From contig NZ_JAAXMS010000005.1 in the NCBI RefSeq assembly GCF_012290005.1, forward strand, positions 186,001-250,000: a stretch of DNA of 64,000 nt. Direction: 5' to 3'. This DNA is from Crateriforma spongiae. GTDB taxonomy: Bacteria > Planctomycetota > Planctomycetia > Pirellulales > Pirellulaceae. The position numbers were made by a program, and so were the translations under genes. Under the pieces are notes generated by a model. That model saw only the letters and a program-made list of their open reading frames with translations. It searched no databases and was not told the origin of the DNA. Shown here piece by piece: positions 1-9,464 of this stretch (position 1 is its first letter; every line of letters begins with the position of its first letter).

Positions 1-1
1 T

Positions 2-1579
2 CGGGCGGTACCGGAGAAACTGGTCCATCGTGACGGTTCGTTTCGCAACATGTTGATCGACAAATACAAGTTGCAGTGTGATGCCGATTCGCAGGCACGC
101 ATTTTGGTCGTCGGAAGCGATGTCACCGAATTGGTTTCGACGCAGCGGGCAATGGCAAAAAGCGAAGCGTTGTTTCGCACCATGTTCGACAGCAGCCCGA
201 TCGGAATGTTGTTGGTCGACAATGATGGCACGATTCGCTTGGCGAATGACCGATGCCAAACGATGTTCGGCTATCAGGATGGCGAGCTGATCAATCATGC
301 GATCGAACAGTTGGTGCCGCTGTCCGCACGCGGTGCGCATCGTCGACATCGGGACTCGTTCTCGTCCGTCCCCCAGGGCCGCCGGCGCGGAGACATCCGG
401 CATTTGCCTGCGGTGCGTAAAGATGGTTCCAAGTTTGTCGTCGACGTTTGGCTGACCAACGTGTCGGTCGACAATCAGGTGATGACGTTGGCCAGCGTTT
501 CGGACGTGACCGAACAAGCCAATACCGAAACCAGATTGAAACTGGCCGTCGAAGTGGGCAACGTCGGTTTCTGGGAAACCGATCCCAATACGGGACGCGT
601 CGAGCTTTCGCCCCAGGCCATGCGGCAAATGGGTATCACGGAACCGATCACCGACGTGCAAGGGTTTTTGGATCGGCTGCATCCCGATGACAGGGAAGCC
701 ACGTTAAAGGCGTTCGACGATCATGTGCGAGGTGATTTGCCGATCTACGAAGCAGTGTTTCGATTGCTTCACGTCGATGGCGATTACCGCTGGGTGATTT
801 CGCGTGGGATCTGCATTCGTGATGACGATGGCGTTGCCCAGCCGGCGGTGGGTTTTCATATCGACATCACCGAACAGCAAGAGATGAAGCTGGAACTGGA
901 ACGCAGCAACCAGGACTTGGACCGTTTTGCCTACATCGCTTCCCATGATTTGAAGGCTCCGCTGCGGGGGATTCGGAACATCGTCGGCTGGCTGCAAGAA
1001 GACTTGGACGATCGGGCCGACCCCGACATCGATGACCACATGCGGTTGCTGACGACCCAGGCCGATCGAATGAACCGGTTGCTGGACGATTTGTTGCAAT
1101 ACGCACGGATCGGACGCGAATCGGTGGCGGTGCAAGATGTCGATTTGGCGAAAACAGTTAACGAACTGTTCGAATTCATTTCCCCGCCGCAACACATCCG
1201 TTTGGAAATTCCGGATGACTTGCCGACGTTCCAGACCGCGCGAGCCCCGTTGGAACAAGTCATTCGAAATTTGTTCACCAATGCGGTCCAGCATGCCGGA
1301 TCGCAGAACGACCGAATCGCGTTTGATTGCCAGCGGGACGGGGAGTTTTATTGCTTCCGTGTCCGCGACTGGGGCAAAGGTGTCCCCGCAGAGTATCACG
1401 AAAAAGTGTTCCAGCTTTTCCAGTCGATCACCCCGCGTGATCGACAATCGGGAACCGGTTTGGGGTTGGCTCTGGTGCGTCGATTGGTCGAACAAGCCGG
1501 CGGCCGTGCGTGGGTGGAATCGCCCCAAGACGGCGGGGCAGCATTCGGTTTCACTTGGCCGGTGAAATACCGCGTCTAG
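2..1579 (+). CDS. PAS-domain sensor histidine kinase (5' end outside window)
   Basis: The frame is open from base 2, so the gene begins before the window; the first in-window ATG is at 50, inside what reads as the tail of an upstream PAS domain. Counting from that Met: a PAS domain at about 38-155, a second PAS/PAC unit at about 163-277, a HisKA dimerisation domain with the phospho-acceptor His in ASHDLKAPLRG (about residue 299), and a HATPase domain with an N box (NLFTNAVQHA), DWGKGVP and GTGLGLAL. There is no receiver or membrane segment in the visible part. The HisKA form resembles kinases of the bacteriophytochrome group. It should autophosphorylate and pass phosphate to a separate regulator, which I cannot identify here. 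Input signal unknown. Confidence 0.9.
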   Translation, partial: RAVPEKLVHRDGSFRNMLIDKYKLQCDADSQARILVVGSDVTELVSTQRAMAKSEALFRTMFDSSPIGMLLVDNDGTIRLANDRCQTMFGYQDGELINHAIEQLVPLSARGAHRRHRDSFSSVPQGRRRGDIRHLPAVRKDGSKFVVDVWLTNVSVDNQVMTLASVSDVTEQANTETRLKLAVEVGNVGFWETDPNTGRVELSPQAMRQMGITEPITDVQGFLDRLHPDDREATLKAFDDHVRGDLPIYEAVFRLLHVDGDYRWVISRGICIRDDDGVAQPAVGFHIDITEQQEMKLELERSNQDLDRFAYIASHDLKAPLRGIRNIVGWLQEDLDDRADPDIDDHMRLLTTQADRMNRLLDDLLQYARIGRESVAVQDVDLAKTVNELFEFISPPQHIRLEIPDDLPTFQTARAPLEQVIRNLFTNAVQHAGSQNDRIAFDCQRDGEFYCFRVRDWGKGVPAEYHEKVFQLFQSITPRDRQSGTGLGLALVRRLVEQAGGRAWVESPQDGGAAFGFTWPVKYRV

Positions 1580-1812
1580 CTGTGCGATTGTCGGTCAACG
1601 ATCGACCGACGGTTTTTGACGATCGAACGGAATGGACCAATTGTCCGGCTTTCCAGATGCGGGTCGGCACCGAATCACAGGGCGTCCGGAACTCTGGCCG
1701 ATCGATTCGCGGCGGACCGTGTGTATGATGGGTTTGCAATCAATGAGGGAAGTGCGAAAGGTGTTTCCCGACAGATCCCACACGCCACCGGCCGGAACCG
1801 ACATATTTCATC

Positions 1813-3312
1813 ATGAGCGATTTGACCGCCGAAGATTTCGCCATGCGAGTGATCGACCATGGGCTGGCCGAACGCCGTGAGGTCAATCAGGCGATCAGCG
1901 ACCTGGGTGTGGGTGAATTGACGCTGGACGACGCCGTTTCCGCGCTGCAAAAACGTGGACTGGTGACCACGTTGCAGACCGAAAAGATCATGCGGGGCGA
2001 TCGCTCGGGATACTTTTTCGGTGATTACAAGGTCCTGTATCTGATCGGTGCTGGTACCTTCGCTCGGGTGTATCGCGCTCAGAAAGACGACCAGGTTTTC
2101 GCGGTCAAAGTGCTGCGAAAACGCTTTCGCGACGAAGTCAAAGAACTGGAACAGTTCTTACGCGAAGGCAACATGGGATTGAAGCTGCGGCATCCCAACA
2201 TCGTTCGCATTTTTGACGTCGTGCCCGACAAGCGGAATCCGTTCTTGGTGATGGAATTCGTCGAAGGACAAACGCTTCGGGATCTGGTCCGGATTCGGGG
2301 CAAGCTGCCGCCCGAATTGGCGTTGCGATTGATGTACGAAATCAGCAGCGGATTGGACTATGCGGCGTCTCTGGGGATTTCCCACCGTGACTTGAAGTTG
2401 TCCAACGTGCTGACGACCGCCGACGGCAAGGCCAAGCTGGTCGACTTTGGTTTGGCCGCGCTCAGCGACCGCAACAATCCCGAGGAAATCGCGGATTGCC
2501 CCAACGCGCGGGCGATCGACTATGCGGCATTGGAACGTGGAACAGGAGTCCGAAAAGACGATCCACGCAGCGATATCTTTTTCGCCGGAAACATGCTGTA
2601 CCACATGCTGGCCGGCCGGCCGGCGTTGACGGAAACTCGTGACCGGTTGGCTCGGTTGAACGTTTCGCGTTTCCAGGAAATCACTCCGCTGCATGAATTG
2701 GTTCCCGACATTCCTGGGGTGGTCAATCATCTGGTTCAGCGTGCGATGACTTTCCGACCGGACAAGCGGATCCAGTCGGCCCGACAGTTGATGGAAGAGG
2801 CCAAGCGGGCGATGGAACAATTGGCCGCCGGGGATCGACGCCGCGTGGATGAATACAGCGTGGCCAGTGATACACCCGACGACGATGAAACGGGCCCGTC
2901 CAACGAGGGCGAAGGTTACGTCGTGATGTTGGTGGAATCCAAGATCGCACTGCAGAACGCGGTTCGCGAACGCTTGAAATCCAAGGGCTATCGCGTCCTG
3001 GTGATCAGCGACCCCAACCGGGCGTTGGGACGTTTCGTCGAAGGCGAAGACAAGCCCGCGGACTGTGTGATTTTTGGCGCCGCGGAATTGGGATCGCTGG
3101 CTGTTGAAGCGTACAACCGATTCGCGACCGACGAACACACCTGTGAGATCCCGTCGATCTTGTTGGCCGATCGTCGTCAGGAACAAATCATTCGCCAAGC
3201 CCGTCGCGGACCCAATCGCAAGCTGTTGGCATTGCCACTGAAGGTCCGTGAATTGCGTGCGGCGTTGGTCAAACTGTTGGCATCGGTGCCGCGTCGCGAG
3301 ATGGGTTACTAG
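1813..3312 (+). CDS. Ser/Thr protein kinase with C-terminal receiver-like domain
   Basis: A 499-residue Hanks-type kinase. An N-terminal region of about 70 residues precedes the kinase domain (about 72-335), with a glycine loop (GAGTFARV), the ATP-anchoring Lys in FAVKVLR (K99), catalytic HRDLKLSN (D193) and DFG (D211), so it should be active. After a charged linker, residues about 368-499 fold like a response-regulator receiver, but the expected phospho-acceptor Asp is replaced (ADCVIFGA where LVLLD is usual) and the acidic pair reads LVES. I therefore read it as a pseudo-receiver. There is no transmembrane segment, unlike many PknB relatives, so it is probably cytoplasmic. Targets unknown. 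ATG at 1813 is the only good start. Confidence 0.9.
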   Translation: MSDLTAEDFAMRVIDHGLAERREVNQAISDLGVGELTLDDAVSALQKRGLVTTLQTEKIMRGDRSGYFFGDYKVLYLIGAGTFARVYRAQKDDQVFAVKVLRKRFRDEVKELEQFLREGNMGLKLRHPNIVRIFDVVPDKRNPFLVMEFVEGQTLRDLVRIRGKLPPELALRLMYEISSGLDYAASLGISHRDLKLSNVLTTADGKAKLVDFGLAALSDRNNPEEIADCPNARAIDYAALERGTGVRKDDPRSDIFFAGNMLYHMLAGRPALTETRDRLARLNVSRFQEITPLHELVPDIPGVVNHLVQRAMTFRPDKRIQSARQLMEEAKRAMEQLAAGDRRRVDEYSVASDTPDDDETGPSNEGEGYVVMLVESKIALQNAVRERLKSKGYRVLVISDPNRALGRFVEGEDKPADCVIFGAAELGSLAVEAYNRFATDEHTCEIPSILLADRRQEQIIRQARRGPNRKLLALPLKVRELRAALVKLLASVPRREMGY

Positions 3313-3327
3313 CGGCGGATGCTGTGC

Positions 3328-3347
3328 CGACCGAACGGATCCGGTCG
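3328..3347. terminator. Weak hairpin between convergent genes
   Basis: Arms CGACCG and CGGTCG flank an 8-base loop between the ends of the kinase gene (+) and the lipoprotein gene (-). The stem is only 6 bp and lacks a clear T-run, so a terminator role is a guess. Confidence 0.25.
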
Positions 3348-3354
3348 AAAGCGA

Positions 3355-4053
3355 TCAGTAGCTTGATGCGTGCGGAACGCTGGTGACTTCTGCCGCACGA
3401 CTGCGAAAGATCTGGCGTGTGCGGGCCGGCCGGTACGGTTTGGCCAAGTGACGCTGGGTGCTGCCGTGTTCAACAATCACACTGCCATCGCTGATGACGG
3501 CGCCGTCGGCGATGTGTCCACCACCGCAAGACGCACAACCGCCGCAGGATTCGACGCCACAAGCGGGTTCCATGCCACAAGCTGGTTCGACGCCACAGTC
3601 ACACGCCGTTTCGCAACCGCAACTGCTTCCGGCGTACAGTGCGCCGTGTCCCATCGGCACTTGGCAACTGTCACATCCGCCGTCGCATCCGCCATCGCAA
3701 CGGTATCCCCAAAGGTGCGCGATGCCGCCGAAAACGCTGCGGCATTTACCGCACGATTGGCCGTTGTAGTTGCCACACACGTCGCACGGATCACAGGCAT
3801 CGGCGGGATGGTTGATCCACGGGTCGACGTACAATTCGCCACAGTCGCTGCAGCTTTGACAGCCCGTGTTGGCGTGTCCCAAGATGATCGGCCCGCCGGC
3901 ATCGCATCCGCCTGAATCACAACCCATCGGCCCACATCCCATCGGGCCGACGCAGCCGGTGATGCCGGTCAAGCTGAACAGAGCCAGAGCCCCGGCGATC
4001 AGGGTGATTCGCGATCGGATCGCAAAGCGGTATTGGTTTGAAACGACAGTCAT
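3355..4053 (-). CDS. Cysteine-rich lipoprotein, unknown function
   Basis: A 232-residue protein starting at the ATG at 4053; a longer reading to 4254 is possible but would put 67 residues before the signal. A hydrophobic signal segment ends in a lipobox (GITGC, Cys about 34), so export and lipidation are expected. The mature part has about 25 cysteines, many as CxxC or CxC in Gly/Asp-rich runs (CDGGCDGGCDSC, SCGCETACDCG). No enzyme domain is seen. The last 50 residues are basic and lack Cys. Possible roles are metal binding or a disulfide-linked envelope component, the latter recalling the cysteine-rich walls of planctomycetes; both are inference. It lies about 210 bp downstream of the protease cassette on the same strand. 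Confidence 0.8.
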   Translation of the reverse strand: MTVVSNQYRFAIRSRITLIAGALALFSLTGITGCVGPMGCGPMGCDSGGCDAGGPIILGHANTGCQSCSDCGELYVDPWINHPADACDPCDVCGNYNGQSCGKCRSVFGGIAHLWGYRCDGGCDGGCDSCQVPMGHGALYAGSSCGCETACDCGVEPACGMEPACGVESCGGCASCGGGHIADGAVISDGSVIVEHGSTQRHLAKPYRPARTRQIFRSRAAEVTSVPHASSY

Positions 4054-4263
4054 GGCGGTGGCCCTGTCCGTGGCTGGGGTGGATCGTGACACAATCCAGA
4101 TCGGCCACACGACCGTCGCAATCCAGAAAAACCGCCCAATCGGTACAGATTCCCGTCGGGTTTCACGGCCGACCCAAGACGGATCCACTGTCGAATGCGT
4201 GCTGATTTTCGCCACAACCAGCCTTTGCCCGCTGGGGCCAACCAGCGTCTGCAACCCGGATGA

Positions 4264-6312
4264 TCAGATCGCTTGCAACTGCCGCACCCAACGCAAAAGT
4301 CCGGCCCGGTCCAGTGGTTTAGCGTTGATGATTGCGTATCCGGCACGTCGCAGGGCCGTACCCCAGGTGGGCAGCGAATCGTCATCACTGATGGGCAACA
4401 GGACATGCACCGCCGTTTCCGGATCGTTTTCCTTCACGCGAATGGCCGGAGGACGCGTCTTGTCCGATAGTGCGATCCCGCCGAATCGGTGGACCAGCGA
4501 CAGTCCAGCGGCCAACGCCATCGCGTCGGCCGGCCCCGCGTCACCACCGATTGCACCGGAGACGGATCCGATGGCGACCGCCGTCGATGCGACGCCAGTC
4601 CGTTTGATCACTGCGGCGGCGATCCGATCGATCAAGTCGATTTCTTTCGGTTTCCAACCTTGGTCCGATTCCGCGGCGACTACACAGACCACCACGCCCG
4701 ATTGCTTGGCCGCTTCGTTCCAAGTTTCAATGGCCTTTTCCGGAGGCGGGTCACCCGGTTGTTGCAATGCAACGAACAAACCCAACGGGCGGCCCGTTGC
4801 CGATTCCCCGACCGACGGTGCCAGAACAACCGCTGCATTGGGGACGTCGGGCAACTTCAACGGTTCGGTGGACCAATCGGCGTCCTTCCAATCGCTGGCC
4901 CAAGACGTCGGAGTTTTGCCAGTGATTGGGCCGGCGACCGAATTCGTTTGAACGGAAAGTTCCAGCGGCGCCGCGTCGGATTGATCGGCATCGGGCTGAC
5001 GCATCACCTTGAAAGTCGTCGGTTGATCGGGCGAAGCCGTCACCACCAAACGTCGCAGCGTTTCAATGTCGATGTCATCGATCTTTCCGGCGGCGACGAT
5101 ACGGTCACCGACTTGGAAGGTCTTCGCGGCCGGGGAATTGGGGATCACATCGTCGACAATGACACCCTGCGATTGTGCATCGTCCTGGTCGGATCCTGAC
5201 TGGTCGGCCGGTGAGCTTGCGATGATGCCGAGTCGTTGTGGTTGCAGCGGCGGGATGCTGTCGGCCAACTGAATCTGGACGTCGACGACCTGATCATCGC
5301 GTCGTACCGAAACGTCGATCGTGTCGCCGGCGTCATAGGGTCCCAAAGCTTCTTTGATCTGTTGAAAACGTTGAACATCGCGGCCGGCCACTTTCGTGAC
5401 CACGTCGCCGGCGATCAGCCCGGCTTGTTCGGCAGGCGAACGCAAGCGTACCGAAGCCAATGCGGTGTCACTGTCATAGGGATCTTTGGTTTTGGGGACC
5501 AAGCCCAGCAAACCCTTGCGGATGTCTTCACCGGACTTCAGGCGTTTCAGTTTTTCGGTGATCACGCGGGCTGGAATCGCGAACGCAATTCCGGCGTCGT
5601 ACCAACTGGTTTCTTCTTCGGCGCCGCCGACGGCAACCGCGGGAATGACGATCCCCAGAATGCGTCCGGTCAGATCGATCAGCGGGCCGCCGTAGAACGA
5701 TGGGCTGACACGGGCGTCGGTCTGGATTGCGATGCCTTCCAATCGCGAAAGTGCGCTCAAAATTCCGGTGCTGACCAGTGGGGATCCATCGCTGCCATAA
5801 CGTCCCATCGCGATGGTCGTTTGTCCGACTTGCATCGTCGGCGGCGACGACAGATCGGCCGGGATCAAAGGCTGGTCGGTATCGATCTTCAACAACACCA
5901 AGTTTCGATGGTGGTCGGTCGCAACGACTTCGGCCGCGTGACGCGACCCGTCGTCCAGTCGAATCAACAGACTGGCGGCGTTCGCTTTGGTCACCAAGTT
6001 GGAGGTCAAAATGTAACCGTCGCCATCGACAATGATTCCCGTGGTGGGGGCATCGGCGCGGACTTCGTTGCCGGCGGAATCGGCCGTGCCGATCGGCTGG
6101 ACGGTCACAACGGATTGCCAAAGCGGATCGCAGGCGTCGCGGACGCTGGACGCCATCGCGGTTTGAAACTGCAAACGCTGCGCGGCGGGCGATGTGCCTT
6201 GGGCGTCCGTGGTGTTTCCATCCGCCAACATCAAGACGACGACGGCAAGAAGGGGCGCCGAAATGGCCGAGTGAACGCCAGCGGGCAATGAATTCCGTAA
6301 GATCAATCGCAT
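4264..6312 (-). CDS. S1C/HtrA-like pseudoprotease with two PDZ domains
   Basis: A 682-residue exported protein; ATG at 6312 is chosen because it gives a signal peptide (hydrophobic APLLAVVVLML) and avoids overlap with the preceding stop. The trypsin-like fold at about 60-270 aligns with DegP/HtrA, but all three catalytic residues are changed: His to Leu (SNLV, L106), Asp to Asn (HHRNLVLL, N137) and Ser to Tyr (SPSFYGGP, Y207). Two PDZ domains follow (about 275-355 and 370-455), then a C-terminal domain of about 200 residues that I do not recognise. It cannot be a normal serine protease; a scaffold, substrate-binding or inhibitory role is inferred. It is the last gene of a three-gene cassette, 19 bp after the previous stop. 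Confidence 0.88.
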   Translation of the reverse strand: MRLILRNSLPAGVHSAISAPLLAVVVLMLADGNTTDAQGTSPAAQRLQFQTAMASSVRDACDPLWQSVVTVQPIGTADSAGNEVRADAPTTGIIVDGDGYILTSNLVTKANAASLLIRLDDGSRHAAEVVATDHHRNLVLLKIDTDQPLIPADLSSPPTMQVGQTTIAMGRYGSDGSPLVSTGILSALSRLEGIAIQTDARVSPSFYGGPLIDLTGRILGIVIPAVAVGGAEEETSWYDAGIAFAIPARVITEKLKRLKSGEDIRKGLLGLVPKTKDPYDSDTALASVRLRSPAEQAGLIAGDVVTKVAGRDVQRFQQIKEALGPYDAGDTIDVSVRRDDQVVDVQIQLADSIPPLQPQRLGIIASSPADQSGSDQDDAQSQGVIVDDVIPNSPAAKTFQVGDRIVAAGKIDDIDIETLRRLVVTASPDQPTTFKVMRQPDADQSDAAPLELSVQTNSVAGPITGKTPTSWASDWKDADWSTEPLKLPDVPNAAVVLAPSVGESATGRPLGLFVALQQPGDPPPEKAIETWNEAAKQSGVVVCVVAAESDQGWKPKEIDLIDRIAAAVIKRTGVASTAVAIGSVSGAIGGDAGPADAMALAAGLSLVHRFGGIALSDKTRPPAIRVKENDPETAVHVLLPISDDDSLPTWGTALRRAGYAIINAKPLDRAGLLRWVRQLQAI

Positions 6313-6331
6313 GTGCAAAGGCGTCGTTTCA

Positions 6332-7435
6332 TCAAGGCTGGATCGTGACGGGAATGATTTGTGTGCCACGCTGGATCGTCAATTGGACTTTGTCGCGTCG
6401 GTCGATTCGGCGCAACTGGTCTTTCAGGCTGGCTTGGCCATCGATGCGACGACCGTTGATCATCAGTAGCAAGTCGTCGGGACGAAGCTCGGATTTGGCG
6501 CCGGGCGACTTGGCGATGACCTCGTCGACGAAGGCGGGCGTTTTCTCTAAGACATCCGGCACCAAAACCAGACCAAGTGTTTCCAGATTGTGGGATCGAT
6601 CACGATCCAAAATCGGATCCGATTCATCGGGCACCACAGATTCGCGACCGGCGACGATGTCATCGACAGCCGTTTTGATCACGGAGATCGGTATCGCATA
6701 ATTCAACCAAACACCGGTTTCGGAGTCACGCAGTTCTTTGCCTAACATCGCGACCAAGCGTCCGTCCGGAGCCACCAACGCGCCACCGGCCGCCCCCGGA
6801 TTGTTGGCGATCAAATCCAACACGAACACTTTGCCGCGATAGGGTGTTTTGAAATTGCCGCGGCCCGCATCCAGACGCGCGACGGCCGCGATGGTTCCCT
6901 GCATCACGCTGGCGGGTTCGTTTCCCGTCGCCACGCCGAACAGGTTGCTGACCGCCAGAACGGGATCACCGATCGCCGGTTCGATCCAGGTGGTCGAGTC
7001 GGCGGGATCATCGCCTTTGCCGGGCAAGGGAAAGTATTCCAAGCCGTCGACATCGATTTTCAGCACCGCCAATTCCAACGCCGGTTGGAATCCGACGATC
7101 TTGGAATCAAAGCGTCGGCCGTCATCGGTCACGACGATGGGTTCGACGTCCAGAACGTAGCTCCACGCCGTGGCGACATGTCCGAACGGCGATACCAGGA
7201 ACCCGCTTTGATAGGCTTCCAGTCCGCGTTTTCCGCCAGCCCCATAAATCTTGACAACTCGTTTTTGTGCTTCGCGGGCCAAGTCGTGCATCGTCGGCGG
7301 CTGAGCGTTTGATGGGCCGGCCGACCAAGCGAACACCAGCCCCAACGCTAAGGCGACGCATGTCATCGCCCGCGTACCGAGTGTCGCCGCGGATGTGCCG
7401 ATGCTTTTCCGATCGTTGTGCTTCCACGTGATCAC
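6332..7435 (-). CDS. S1C/HtrA-like pseudoprotease with one PDZ domain
   Basis: A 367-residue exported protein. The start is taken as GTG at 7435, which overlaps the upstream stop as GTGA and has a strong GGAGGAT ribosome site 5 bases ahead; this implies translational coupling. A signal peptide (TCVALALGLVFAWSAG) is followed by a trypsin-like domain in which the catalytic positions are Ser for His (ATAWSYV, S92), Glu for Asp (ALELAVL, E121) and Ala for Ser (NNPGAAGGAL, A216). One PDZ domain occupies about 275-367. So this is a second dead paralogue beside the intact protease, with a different set of substitutions from its neighbour. Probably periplasmic. Confidence 0.88.
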   Translation of the reverse strand: MITWKHNDRKSIGTSAATLGTRAMTCVALALGLVFAWSAGPSNAQPPTMHDLAREAQKRVVKIYGAGGKRGLEAYQSGFLVSPFGHVATAWSYVLDVEPIVVTDDGRRFDSKIVGFQPALELAVLKIDVDGLEYFPLPGKGDDPADSTTWIEPAIGDPVLAVSNLFGVATGNEPASVMQGTIAAVARLDAGRGNFKTPYRGKVFVLDLIANNPGAAGGALVAPDGRLVAMLGKELRDSETGVWLNYAIPISVIKTAVDDIVAGRESVVPDESDPILDRDRSHNLETLGLVLVPDVLEKTPAFVDEVIAKSPGAKSELRPDDLLLMINGRRIDGQASLKDQLRRIDRRDKVQLTIQRGTQIIPVTIQP

Positions 7436-9315
7436 GATGCATCCTCCTGTTGATCTGATGCATTGGCGGCCGGCGACTGCGCGTCGGCGTTGGGGGCCGG
7501 CACACTGGTCCAGCTGTCGACTTTGATTCGCAGAACACTGTCGGTGCCGAAACGCAGGTCCAAAACAGCCGGCACGTTTTCGCTTTGGGAATCGCCGTAT
7601 TGCAGCCACAGTTCCGCCGGATCGGTGTCACGGTCGGCGAAGACCTCCACCACTTCCAGGGTGCCCGTTTCGGGATGCGACAGCCAACGCGTTTCGGTAT
7701 CGCTTCGCATCCCCAGCAAACAATCACGCAGCGGACGTTCGCCCGCCAACGGCATGGTGCCCATGAAGTAGGTTTCGCCAAAGCGCGCGGGGCCATCGGC
7801 TAGGATGCGCCGCCATGAATCCAGGGCAACAAGCAGTGCCGAATAGTCACCCGAATCGATCGCGTCATAGCGGTCCGATGCCGTGGTCAGTTCCGCCGAA
7901 TCGTCGCCCACGATCAACGCGGTGCGATCGGCGGCGATTCGAATTTGGACGTCTTGCGGCCGTGGTTGATCGGTCTGGCCGGTGATCACCCAAACGTCGT
8001 CCGCTTGGACTTGGCCGGTTGGTGATTGACGGTTCAACTGGTTCACGACGCGATCCGTTTCCAATTGATTGTAATAGCCATTGGCGAATCCGCGGCGACG
8101 CTGAATTCTTTGCTTTGCCACTGGCGGAATATCCGAACCCGCGTCGGCAGAACCGTGGGGATGACCGTGTGGGTCACGCTGTTTCGGTTCCTCCGGTGCA
8201 TCGGATGGTTCGCCGCCCGATGGTTCCGCATCGTCATCGTCCGGTGCTTTTTCCGGTGCCGGTCTGGGTGGCGGTGGTGGTAAAGCGGCCTGCATCTTTT
8301 CCAGCAATTCGTCTTGTTGATGCACGCTGGAAAGGCGGACCAGTGTTTCCACGGTCTCGCCGTCTTGTTCAAAAGCGATCTTGATTCGCCAGTGCGCCGG
8401 GATGGTGGCCAAGACGTTTTGCAGTTCGTTTGCGGTGACCACGGGCCGACCGTCGACTTCCAGGATTTCCGAACCGTACCGCAGGCCACGCCGATACGCG
8501 TCGCTGCTTTCCAAGATGTTCGTCACCACCACGCCGGCGTCCGGATCGGTCGAAACGGTTGCGCCAAGCGTGGCGTGGTCGACGATGCGGCCACTGTGCA
8601 GGTATCCCAAAAAGTTCTGTGCTTGGCGGATGGAGATCGCATAGCCGACGCCGACGTTGACGCGACTGCGTTTTTCAAAACTGCATCGTCCGATGATGCC
8701 CAACAGTCGGCCGGAAACGTCGTACAGCGGGCCGCCAGAGTTGCCCGGGTTGATCGACGCATCGGTCTGCAAACAGTCGCCGTATTCCAGCAACGTTCCG
8801 CTGGGATACTGATAACGTCCGACGCCGCTAAGGATTCCCCAGGTCACGGTGGGTTGCAGATCCGTGGCCAACAAGAACGGGTTGCCGATGGCCATGCACC
8901 AATCGCCCGGTCGCGCGGCCAAACTGTCGCCGATCTCGGCGACGGGAAAGTCATTACGTCCCAGCAACTGGATCATCGCCAAATCGCCCACCGGGTCGAT
9001 CCCGACGATCACGGCGTCATAAATGTTGCCGTCGCTCAGGCCGCACCGCATGTATTCACCGGCCGGGCTGGTCACGTGAAAGTTGGTCAGGGCGAAACCG
9101 TCCGGCGAAATCAGAACGCCGCTGCCACCGCCCGCACCGCCGGGGACAAAGACGCTGACGGCCGAAGGCATCGCTTTGGCGATTGCGGCGATCCGGTCCG
9201 CTTCGGCCTGTCGCACCGGTTCGGGCAATTCGGCTGACGCATCGGGCGGGGCCAAACCGCCCATGACAAAACCAAGCGAACCGAAAAGGCACAGGAACAG
9301 GATACGCTGGAACAT
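7432..9315 (-). CDS. HtrA/DegP-type serine protease (intact triad)
   Basis: A 627-residue exported protease. ATG at 9315 gives a clean signal peptide (FLCLFGSLGFVMGGLA); a GTG at 9357 would add 14 residues. The trypsin-like domain keeps His (TNFHV, H80), Asp (VGDLAMI, D111) and Ser (NPGNSGGP, S193). One PDZ domain follows at about 235-330, then an acidic Pro-rich linker (about 335-400) and a C-terminal region of about 220 residues that looks globular and is not part of standard DegP. Family role: quality control or regulated cleavage of envelope proteins. It is the first gene of a cassette with two inactive paralogues, with moaC 150 bp upstream on the same strand. Confidence 0.9.
   Translation of the reverse strand: MFQRILFLCLFGSLGFVMGGLAPPDASAELPEPVRQAEADRIAAIAKAMPSAVSVFVPGGAGGGSGVLISPDGFALTNFHVTSPAGEYMRCGLSDGNIYDAVIVGIDPVGDLAMIQLLGRNDFPVAEIGDSLAARPGDWCMAIGNPFLLATDLQPTVTWGILSGVGRYQYPSGTLLEYGDCLQTDASINPGNSGGPLYDVSGRLLGIIGRCSFEKRSRVNVGVGYAISIRQAQNFLGYLHSGRIVDHATLGATVSTDPDAGVVVTNILESSDAYRRGLRYGSEILEVDGRPVVTANELQNVLATIPAHWRIKIAFEQDGETVETLVRLSSVHQQDELLEKMQAALPPPPPRPAPEKAPDDDDAEPSGGEPSDAPEEPKQRDPHGHPHGSADAGSDIPPVAKQRIQRRRGFANGYYNQLETDRVVNQLNRQSPTGQVQADDVWVITGQTDQPRPQDVQIRIAADRTALIVGDDSAELTTASDRYDAIDSGDYSALLVALDSWRRILADGPARFGETYFMGTMPLAGERPLRDCLLGMRSDTETRWLSHPETGTLEVVEVFADRDTDPAELWLQYGDSQSENVPAVLDLRFGTDSVLRIKVDSWTSVPAPNADAQSPAANASDQQEDAS
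7433..7447 (-). promoter_or_regulatory. Ribosome site and GTGA stop/start overlap
   Basis: GGAGGAT lies 5 bases before the GTG at 7435, and the GTG shares two bases with the TGA that ends the intact HtrA gene. This decides the start of the downstream pseudoprotease and ties the two genes together. Confidence 0.75.
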
Positions 9316-9464
9316 TCGACGCCCGGGTTGGATCGGAAACGGCGTGACGGTGGGCACGTCCGCTTCTTATTGTGGCGTCTGGGAACCGTCCTGTCATGCG
9401 TGACCACGATCAAGGCGGATCAGAATCGCACTGCCGCGGGATCATGGCGAACAGAAGGCCGGCG

